Part shown: piece after piece, positions 5,483 through 11,006 of the stretch
Position numbering within the stretch: position 1 is the stretch's first letter
Layout: each line of letters starts with the position of its first letter
NCBI GenBank assembly: GCA_016297405.1
Contig: JAEDGP010000050.1
Span: 1-13,356 of the forward strand
Direction: 5' to 3'
From: Treponema sp.
GTDB lineage: Bacteria; Spirochaetota; Spirochaetia; Treponematales; Treponemataceae
Length of the DNA stretch: 13,356 bases
Notes under the pieces: generated by a model
Database searches by the model: none
What the model was told of the DNA's origin: nothing
What the model saw: only the letters and a program-made list of their open reading frames with translations
Position numbers and translations under genes: made by a program

Positions 5483-6178
5483 ATGAATAAAATAAAATTC
5501 CTTCTTTGGGATCTGGACGGAACCGTAAACGATTTTCTTGCTACAGAAAATTATGCCATAAAAAAGGGGTTTGCCCGTATGGGTTTTGGATCTTGTACAG
5601 ATGAAATGGTAGCCCGTTATTCTAAAATCAATGTATCATATTGGGAAAAACTGGAAAAAGGCGAAATGTCCAAACCAGAAATTCTTGTTGGCCGCTTCCG
5701 GGATTTTTTTGCCGAATACGGCATTCCAACAGAGCATGCACCGATATTCAATGAAAACTATCAGAAAGATTTAGGCGACAATCTTGTGTTTATTGATGGT
5801 GCCCTTGAAGTACTGCGAAAAATAAATGAAAGTGGCAAATTCAGACAATTTGTGGTAACAAATGGACTTGTAGCAAATCAAAAGCGAAAATTGGAAGGGC
5901 CAGAACTTAAGCCGATTTTTGAATATGCGTTTATAAGTGACGAAGTGGGTTTTGAAAAACCCGACATCAGATTTTTTGAAAAAGTATTTGAAAAAATCGG
6001 GCCGGTAGAAAAAGAGCAGGTACTTATTATTGGCGATTCTCTTACCAGTGATATTCGCGGCGGCAACAACGCTGGAATCAAGACTTGCTGGTTTAATCCA
6101 AAAGGAAAGGTGAACGATAAAAACGTTCACGTAGATTACGAAATCAGTTCACTTTATCAATTACTTGAAATAATCTGA
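5483..6178 (+). CDS. HAD-family nucleotidase, YjjG/YfnB-like
   Basis: A 231-residue haloacid-dehalogenase hydrolase. Motif I is W-D-L-D-G-T with nucleophile Asp10 and acid/base Asp12; motif II is V-V-T-N-G with Thr126; motif III is Lys159 in F-E-K-P-D; motif IV is G-D-S-L-T-S-D with Asp185 and Asp190 holding magnesium. A helical cap lies between about 17 and 100. Length and the V-T-N-G and I-G-D-S-L-T-S-D-I signatures fit the YjjG/YfnB group, whose E. coli member dephosphorylates pyrimidine nucleoside monophosphates including damaged ones. The exact substrate here is inferred from family only. The start lacks a ribosome binding site and appears leaderless. The next gene follows 14 bases later and is probably co-transcribed. 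Confidence 0.85.
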   Translation: MNKIKFLLWDLDGTVNDFLATENYAIKKGFARMGFGSCTDEMVARYSKINVSYWEKLEKGEMSKPEILVGRFRDFFAEYGIPTEHAPIFNENYQKDLGDNLVFIDGALEVLRKINESGKFRQFVVTNGLVANQKRKLEGPELKPIFEYAFISDEVGFEKPDIRFFEKVFEKIGPVEKEQVLIIGDSLTSDIRGGNNAGIKTCWFNPKGKVNDKNVHVDYEISSLYQLLEII

Positions 6179-6192
6179 AGACGAAGAAAAAA

Positions 6193-6471
6193 ATGAAAAA
6201 ACTAATTTTTACAATCATTGCAATTACATCAATCTCTTGTTTCTTATCCGCAAAACCTAAGGGCAAGACAAAAACTCCAGGTCAGCTTCTGGATGAAACA
6301 CTCGAAAAAATCCAGACAAAAACTGAAGAAGTGGAAGAAAAAACAATAGAAAAAGGCTCTGAAATAAAAGAAAAAACTGAGGAAAAGAGCAAAAAAGCAG
6401 TTGAAAATGTCAAAAAAGCCGGCGACAAAATGAAAAAAGCTGTGGATGACATTATGGACATTTTTCAGTGA
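6193..6471 (+). CDS. Small exported Lys/Glu-rich helical protein
   Basis: A 92-residue protein of unknown function. The N-terminus M-K-K followed by a hydrophobic run to about residue 20 is a signal peptide. A-I-T-S-I-S-C (Cys16) could be a relaxed spirochaetal lipobox, or cleavage could follow S-A at 19-20. The rest (about 25-92) is almost only Lys, Glu, Thr, Ala and Ser in repeating heptad- and 11-like patterns such as K-T-E-E-V-E-E-K-T and E-N-V-K-K-A-G-D-K-M-K-K-A, predicting a long amphipathic helix like those of LEA or apolipoprotein-like proteins. A weak GAAG lies six bases before ATG. It is 14 bases after the HAD gene, so it is likely in one mRNA with it, though no functional link is evident. 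Confidence 0.7.
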   Translation: MKKLIFTIIAITSISCFLSAKPKGKTKTPGQLLDETLEKIQTKTEEVEEKTIEKGSEIKEKTEEKSKKAVENVKKAGDKMKKAVDDIMDIFQ

Positions 6472-6530
6472 TTCAGACCGCCAGGAAAATTGCTGCTGAC
6501 ATAAAAATTTATAGAAATATTTGGGCGTTC

Positions 6531-6680
6531 CCCCTATAAAACAGTAAATGCCCAAAACGCATTTCCTATTTTATAGGGGTCAGGCTTTCCGCGGCTCCGG
6601 CTTTCGCCTCCGACCAAACGCTATCGCGTTTGTTTTGCTCCGCAACCGCTCCAATCCTTAACGCGAAGAAGAGTATGGTG
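6531..6680. repeat. Intergenic repeat with 11-bp inverted ends and low-complexity GC stretch
   Basis: CCCCTATAAAA (6531-6541) and TTTTATAGGGG (6569-6579) form a perfect inverted repeat with a 27-base loop. A second pair, TTGGGC (6521-6526) and GCCCAA (6550-6555), overlaps it. From 6580 to about 6665 follow short inverted blocks such as CGCTATCGCG and CTCCGGCTTTCGCCTCC. Both strands stay open here, as is common in GC-rich repeats, but neither open frame has a ribosome binding site. I read it as a decayed repeat element of unknown type. Confidence 0.45.
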
Positions 6681-6780
6681 GCGCAAATTCGGCAAGAGAT
6701 TGGGCTAATTGATTTACAGTTTTCAGCTGATGCTATGCCCTTTTTCCAGATGCCATTGTGCAATATCCTAATCGGCAATT

Positions 6781-6815
6781 CCTTCCCATAGATGTATTGA
6801 TGCTGGGAAGGTTTT
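6781..6815 (+). terminator. Possible terminator in the gap before the phosphatase gene
   Basis: CCTTCCCA (6781-6788) pairs perfectly with TGGGAAGG (6804-6811), followed by TTTT. The loop is 15 bases and the T-run is short, so the call is moderate. It is far (310 bases) from the preceding gene. Nothing gene-like is seen in 6816-6916. Confidence 0.4.
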
Positions 6816-6916
6816 GTCCTGGATTGCCTGCTGCATTAACATTCTGTTAAATGGGGCGTGGTGATCCTTCTAAAGTAAAAGATCATCCATATTTCCAAAA
6901 AGTTTTTAAAATGGTT

Positions 6917-6945
6917 TTGTAACAAAAATGGAAATGAAGTATTAT
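6917..6945 (+). promoter_or_regulatory. Promoter of the CBM48-phosphatase gene
   Basis: TTGTAA (6917-6922) and TATTAT (6940-6945) are separated by 17 bases. Transcription from about 6952 gives a 29-base leader with GGAGG at 6972-6976, four bases before ATG. Confidence 0.55.
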
Positions 6946-6980
6946 TTATTTGGAAAGGATTTGCTTTTTTTGGAGGTTGT

Positions 6981-8207
6981 ATGAAAAAAGTTTTTATAGC
7001 TGTGCTGGCTATGTTTATGGTTGTTGGCGGGGTTGCGTTTGCGAAAAAAGCTGCGGATCCTGTGCCTTCAGTGCAGGAAAAATTTGATTCCAATAAGATA
7101 AATCGTCAACTTGGTTATCAGCTTATTGATGGTGGAAAAAAGATTGTATTTGTTTTTGACCCAAGTCTGAATGGGATTGCCAGTCCGGATCAGGTTTTTG
7201 TTACTGGCTCGTTCAATGGGTGGACTAAATCAAAAAGTTCTGTTTGGGAATGCGAAAAAGTAAAGAAGAATCTTTGGACTTTGGAATGTGATGCAGAAGA
7301 AGTAAAGATACCGGGCAATTCTGGGTTTCCAGAATTTAAGTTCAATGTGATTGCGTTTGAAAAATATACTGAAACTGTTTGCGGTAAAGAGCTGCATCGT
7401 GAACGAAAAGTAACAAAAGAAACTAATGCTGTTTCTAGAATTCCTGGTTTTCAGATGGGTGGCAACAATCTGATTTTGTTTCCAGGTGATGATCCGGCTG
7501 TTGTTGTGGAAAACCTGAAGGTTGCAAATAAGGTTCTTAAAAAGAAGAGTTTTGATTTGAACAACGAGGCGGACCGCATGCGTCTTACAAATATTCGTGT
7601 TGTTCCTGGCACTTCAAAACTTTATCGCGGTTATCATCCTTTCGAAAAATCCAGAGGCCAGTTTAATACGGAAAATGTTCGAATGGAACTGATTCCTGAA
7701 ATCATGGAGCAGCGTGGAATTTTATCAATAATTACTTTGTGCGGTGATGACGGCAATGGCAAAAAAGTGCCTGCTTATGTGCATGGAATACGCATGATGG
7801 GAAATCATGGCATATTCAATACTCAGTACAATACTGTTTACTATAAATCAAATACCAGTGATTTTGGCAATTTGATTCGCGACATTGTTGTGTTCATCAA
7901 TTCTCATCCGGGGCCGTATTATGTGCATTGCCGCCTGGGTACCGACAGGACTGGAGTTGTTTCTGGGATTCTGGCCGCTTTGTGTGGTGCTTCTTGGGAA
8001 GAGATTGCTGCTGATTATCAGAAATCAAATGAAATGGGAATCAAGGAATTCCGCGATTACAGGCTTTTGCAGTTCAGCTTTGAACGTATCTTGAATAAAC
8101 CTATGGATGAAGTAAAAGATCTTCAGGCTGAGATGTCTGCTTATTTCATCAAAAAAGGTTATTTGACTGCTGAACAGATTTCAACTATGCAGAAAAACCT
8201 TAAATAA
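6981..8207 (+). CDS. Exported CBM48-like domain plus cysteine (tyrosine/dual-specificity) phosphatase
   Basis: A 408-residue protein with a clear signal peptide (about 1-21, ending G-V-A-F-A), so it acts outside the cytoplasm. Residues about 60-135 resemble the AMPK glycogen-binding/CBM48 fold: V-F-V-T-G-S-F-N-G-W (72-81), then K-N-L-W-T-L-E-C and F-K-F-N-V. The C-terminal half is a protein-tyrosine-phosphatase-like domain with P-loop H-C-R-L-G-T-D-R-T-G (Cys317 nucleophile, Arg323), L-Y-R-G-Y-H-P near 214-220 and the usual helix after the P-loop. The C-x5-R motif is closest to the G-x-D-R-T-G type of bacterial phosphatases, not to the C-x-A-G-x-G-R motif of eukaryotic glucan phosphatases. 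The combination recalls laforin and SEX4. The substrate is unknown: phosphorylated glycan, phosphoinositide, inositol phosphate or phosphoprotein are all possible. The gene stands alone between its own promoter and terminator. Confidence 0.78.
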   Translation: MKKVFIAVLAMFMVVGGVAFAKKAADPVPSVQEKFDSNKINRQLGYQLIDGGKKIVFVFDPSLNGIASPDQVFVTGSFNGWTKSKSSVWECEKVKKNLWTLECDAEEVKIPGNSGFPEFKFNVIAFEKYTETVCGKELHRERKVTKETNAVSRIPGFQMGGNNLILFPGDDPAVVVENLKVANKVLKKKSFDLNNEADRMRLTNIRVVPGTSKLYRGYHPFEKSRGQFNTENVRMELIPEIMEQRGILSIITLCGDDGNGKKVPAYVHGIRMMGNHGIFNTQYNTVYYKSNTSDFGNLIRDIVVFINSHPGPYYVHCRLGTDRTGVVSGILAALCGASWEEIAADYQKSNEMGIKEFRDYRLLQFSFERILNKPMDEVKDLQAEMSAYFIKKGYLTAEQISTMQKNLK

Positions 8208-8275
8208 TTTCTGCCAGATTGAATCCAGCCTTTGTTGAGTTGGAGACGGAAAAATCTGTGTGGAGTTACATAAAG

Positions 8276-8306
8276 GCGGGCGTATTCAATAAGCGTCCGC
8301 TTTTTT
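8276..8306 (+). terminator. Terminator of the phosphatase gene
   Basis: GCGGGCG (8276-8282) pairs with CGTCCGC (8294-8300), with one G-U pair and an 11-base loop, followed by six T. It lies 68 bases after the stop codon. The -10 box of the next promoter begins two bases after the T-run. Confidence 0.8.
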
Positions 8307-8313
8307 GTATAAT
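8285..8313 (+). promoter_or_regulatory. Likely glmS promoter, overlapping the upstream terminator
   Basis: A consensus TATAAT at 8308-8313 lies 17 bases after TTCAAT (8285-8290), a poor -35 box inside the terminator loop. The resulting leader would be about 48 bases long, with GGAG six bases before the glmS ATG. It is too short for a glmS ribozyme. Confidence 0.5.
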
Positions 8314-8367
8314 GATAGAACTTTTGAAAATGAATGGCCTTTTGCAGGCCGTGGTGTGGAGTCTCTT

Positions 8368-10200
8368 ATGTGCGGAATCGTAGGTTACGTTGGCGAAGAA
8401 AATGCCGTTCCTTATCTTATAAATGGGCTTAGAAAACTTGAATATCGTGGTTACGATTCTTCTGGTATTGTTGTTGGAAAAATGGTAAACAACAAGCCGG
8501 TTTTTGAGCTTTACAAAAAGGCCGGAAAACTTACCCAACTGGTTGGGGTTTTGCCAAAAGAGCTGGCTGGTACCTGGGGAATTGGTCATACTCGCTGGGC
8601 AACCCATGGCATGGTTACTGATACGAATGCGCATCCTTTTCTTTCGAATGATGGAAAAATTGCGGTGGTTCATAATGGGATCATCGAAAATTTCCAGACT
8701 TTGCGTAATGCTTTGGAAAAGGAGGGTGTAAAGTTTGCGTCCGAAACTGATTCCGAAGTGATTCCAAATCTTGTGGCTAGATTTTATAAGGGCGATCTGC
8801 TTGCTGCTGTGCGTGATGCGCTTTGCAATGTGATTGGAACTTATGCTTTGGCCATAACTTGTGTTGATGATCCAAATAAAATTGTTGTGGCTAAGCGCGG
8901 CGGTCCACTGGTAATTGGTCTTGCGGATGGCGCATATTATGTGGCTTCTGATGTGAGCGCAATTGTTGGAAATACAAGCCGCGTAATTTATCTGGAAGAT
9001 GGCGATATCGTTGAAGTTACGCCGGCCGGCCTTAAGTTTCCTAAAATCGAAAACAACGATTATGCAAAGCGCATTGAAGAGATCACTATTAGTGCTCAGG
9101 AAACAGAAAAGTGTGGTTATGACACTTATATGGAAAAAGAAATCAATGAACAGCCTGAAAGCATAGAGCGCGCTTTTGCCGGCCGCTTTGATATGGAAAA
9201 AGCTACTGCAAAACTTAGCGGCTTTGAGGATGAGATTTTTCAGCGTACAAACAAAATTACTGCCATTTGTGCAGGTTCTTCATATTATTCCAGTTTGTTT
9301 GGTACTTCATTGATTGAAAAATATGCACGCATTCCATCTTATGCAGAAATTTCCAGTGAATTTGCGTTCAAAAATCCTATTGTGGGAAGAGATGATGTTT
9401 ATATTGCTGTAAGTCAATCTGGAGAAACTGCTGATACCCGTGATGCAATGACAGAAATTCACGAAAAGGGCGGCAAGGTTTTTGGAATCTGTAATGTGCC
9501 AAGTTCCACTATCGCCAGGGAATCAGACGGTGGCGCATTTATGCATGCTGGCGTTGAAATTGCTGTTGCTTCCACAAAGGCTTTTTCCAACACGATCATG
9601 ATTTATTATTTGCTGGCGCTGAAATTTGCCAGACAGCGAGGCATGAGCAAGGAAGATGGTGCTAAATTTATCCAGGAAATTCTGCATCAGCCGGCACTTA
9701 TTCGTGAAACGCTCAAAAACAGTAAAAAGATGAAGGCTTTGGCCAAAAAATATTCAAAAGCAAAGGATTTTTTGTTTTTGGGACGCGGCCTGATGCATCC
9801 GATTGCAATGGAAGGTGCATTAAAGCTTAAGGAAATTTCTTATATTCATGCTGAAGCGTTTGCCAGTGGCGAAATCAAGCATGGTCCAATTGCTCTGGTA
9901 AATGAAAAGACACCAAGTGTTTTCCTTGTGCCTGATGATTATACTCGCGATATGGTTATTTCCAATATCAAAGAAATCAAGGCGCGCAAAGGTCCTGTAA
10001 TTGCAATTGGTGTGGAAGGCGACAAGGATTTGGAATCGATTGTTGATGAATTCGTTGCAGTGCCAAAGGTTGAAAACAAGGATTTTTATGCTTTGCCAAT
10101 GCTTGTATTGTGTCAGCTTTTTGCATTTTATATGGCAAAGGAACTTGGTTGCGATGTGGATCAGCCAAGAAACCTTGCAAAAAGCGTTACAACTCGTTAA
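8368..10200 (+). CDS. glmS: Glutamine-fructose-6-phosphate aminotransferase (isomerising)
   Basis: A 610-residue cytoplasmic enzyme making glucosamine-6-phosphate from fructose-6-phosphate and glutamine, the first step toward UDP-GlcNAc for peptidoglycan. The start at 8368 is required because Cys2 of M-C-G-I-V-G-Y-V-G is the glutaminase nucleophile; the frame is open 21 codons further upstream but that extension is not part of the family. The glutaminase domain (about 2-215) has L-E-Y-R-G-Y-D-S-S-G and H-T-R-W-A-T-H-G. Two SIS sugar-isomerase domains follow, with S-Q-S-G-E-T-A-D-T, then S-Y-I-H-A-E-A-F-A-S-G-E-I-K-H-G-P, and the classical tail D-Q-P-R-N-L-A-K-S-V-T. GGAG lies six bases upstream. 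It is preceded by its own promoter. Six bases after its stop codon begins an exact copy of part of the DUF2442 gene. Confidence 0.97.
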   Translation: MCGIVGYVGEENAVPYLINGLRKLEYRGYDSSGIVVGKMVNNKPVFELYKKAGKLTQLVGVLPKELAGTWGIGHTRWATHGMVTDTNAHPFLSNDGKIAVVHNGIIENFQTLRNALEKEGVKFASETDSEVIPNLVARFYKGDLLAAVRDALCNVIGTYALAITCVDDPNKIVVAKRGGPLVIGLADGAYYVASDVSAIVGNTSRVIYLEDGDIVEVTPAGLKFPKIENNDYAKRIEEITISAQETEKCGYDTYMEKEINEQPESIERAFAGRFDMEKATAKLSGFEDEIFQRTNKITAICAGSSYYSSLFGTSLIEKYARIPSYAEISSEFAFKNPIVGRDDVYIAVSQSGETADTRDAMTEIHEKGGKVFGICNVPSSTIARESDGGAFMHAGVEIAVASTKAFSNTIMIYYLLALKFARQRGMSKEDGAKFIQEILHQPALIRETLKNSKKMKALAKKYSKAKDFLFLGRGLMHPIAMEGALKLKEISYIHAEAFASGEIKHGPIALVNEKTPSVFLVPDDYTRDMVISNIKEIKARKGPVIAIGVEGDKDLESIVDEFVAVPKVENKDFYALPMLVLCQLFAFYMAKELGCDVDQPRNLAKSVTTR

Positions 10201-10206
10201 TGGCCA

Positions 10207-10273
10207 AAATCCTTTAGCATTCAGGCGCATACCATAACCTGGAGCAATGGTGTTGATTTTGCGCCTGAGATGA
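10207..10273 (+). repeat. 67-bp exact direct repeat, copy A (after glmS)
   Basis: This is identical at all 67 positions to 10918-10984, 711 bp downstream. The shared block is the 3' part of the DUF2442 gene, starting AAATCCTTTAGCATTC. Perfect identity implies a recent duplication or ongoing exchange. Confidence 0.95.
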
Positions 10274-10338
10274 ATCGTATAACCGGTGAATTCAGGACGT
10301 TGTTTGGTGACGATTCTGATTTATTGAATTTTGCTTGA
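10207..10338 (+). pseudogene. Truncated DUF2442 3' fragment with a different tail
   Basis: In the same frame as the intact DUF2442 gene this stretch encodes K-S-F-S-I-Q-A-H-T-I-T-W-S-N-G-V-D-F-A-P and then departs at residue 23 into an unrelated 21-residue tail (N-R-I-T-G-E-F-R-T-L-F-G onward), ending in TGA at 10336. It has no start codon or ribosome binding site and lies directly after glmS, in frame with the glmS stop codon. The tail may come from another DUF2442 paralogue that once ended here. From 10339 to 10496 I see no further gene. Confidence 0.75.
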
Positions 10339-10496
10339 AAATTCTTTGATACGAAACTATATTTAAATCCATAAGGTGATTTGAGCTGATTTTTTTTCAG
10401 GATTTTAGTATTTGTAATGCTCAAGTTGTTTTTACCTTTACCTGCTTTTTCTACCTGAAGGCTAAAGCAAGATTCTATTCTATGGAAGGTAAAGGT

Positions 10497-10757
10497 ATGC
10501 CTGAATTATGTAGATTTTTGGGAATCACAATACAGATGTATTTTGATGATCATAATCCACCGCATTTTCATGCTATTTATAATGAGTATGAAAGCGTTTT
10601 CTGTTTGGATCCCCTTGAACATAAGGAAGGAAATCTTCCTCCAAGGTTGATAGGTTTAGTTTTTGAATGGGCAGAGCAACATAAATCAGAGTTGCTCGAT
10701 AATTGGAATCTGCTTGCGAGTGAAGGTAAATATAGGAAAATTAAACCTTTGGTTTAG
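10497..10757 (+). CDS. DUF4160 family small protein
   Basis: An 86-residue cytoplasmic protein of the DUF4160 family, recognised by M-P-E-L-C-R-F-L-G near the N-terminus, the hallmark F-D-D-H-N-P-P-H-F-H-A, and a C-terminal L-P-P-R-L-I-G-L-V-F-E-W-A-E-Q-H. The His- and Asp-rich hallmark could bind metal or form an active site, but the function is unproven. I choose ATG at 10497, not the in-frame ATG at 10482, because GGAAGG (10484-10489) stands seven bases before it and because family members start M-P-E. DUF4160 genes are often followed by a DUF2442 gene, as here, and the pair has been suspected of being toxin-antitoxin-like. Its stop codon overlaps the ribosome binding site of the next gene, so translation is probably coupled. 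Confidence 0.8.
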   Translation: MPELCRFLGITIQMYFDDHNPPHFHAIYNEYESVFCLDPLEHKEGNLPPRLIGLVFEWAEQHKSELLDNWNLLASEGKYRKIKPLV

Positions 10758-10767
10758 GAGGCGAGTT

Positions 10768-11001
10768 ATGCTCCACGTTACAAAAGCCGTTTATCTTGAT
10801 GGTTACAGGATTTTGGTTGAATTCAATGACGATACCAAAGGCGTTGCAGATTTTTCGAAAAAACTCAAAAATGATTCCAGACTGGTTGTTTCACAATTAA
10901 GAAATGTGGATGAATTTAAATCCTTTAGCATTCAGGCGCATACCATAACCTGGAGCAATGGTGTTGATTTTGCGCCTGAGATGATAAAAGAGTTAATATA
11001 G
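10768..11001 (+). CDS. DUF2442 family small protein, partner of DUF4160
   Basis: A 77-residue protein of the DUF2442 family: N-terminal strand pairs (Y-L-D-G-Y-R-I-L-V-E-F-N-D) followed by the family end T-I-T-W-S-N-G-V-D-F-A-P-E-M. AGGAGG (10756-10761), overlapping the TAG of the DUF4160 gene, lies six bases before ATG and fixes the start. The two proteins are probably made in fixed ratio and may act together. An exact copy of its codons 51-72 plus one base is found 711 bp upstream. The NAD(P)HX repair gene starts five bases after its stop codon, so all three may share one mRNA even though the functions look unrelated. Confidence 0.8.
   Translation: MLHVTKAVYLDGYRILVEFNDDTKGVADFSKKLKNDSRLVVSQLRNVDEFKSFSIQAHTITWSNGVDFAPEMIKELI
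10918..10984 (+). repeat. 67-bp exact direct repeat, copy B (inside the DUF2442 gene)
   Basis: This is the parent copy of 10207-10273, within the intact gene. Recombination between the copies would delete 711 bp, removing the DUF4160 gene and the 5' part of the DUF2442 gene. Confidence 0.95.
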
Positions 11002-11006
11002 TTGTT

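Noticed and set aside
6566..6778. A 70-codon minus-strand open frame in the gap before the phosphatase gene
   Set aside because: It lies mostly within repeat-like DNA, the opposite strand is equally open, and there is no ribosome binding site or family signature.
8314..8367. glmS ribozyme in the glmS leader
   Set aside because: The leader is only about 50 bases, much too short, and no ribozyme core is visible.
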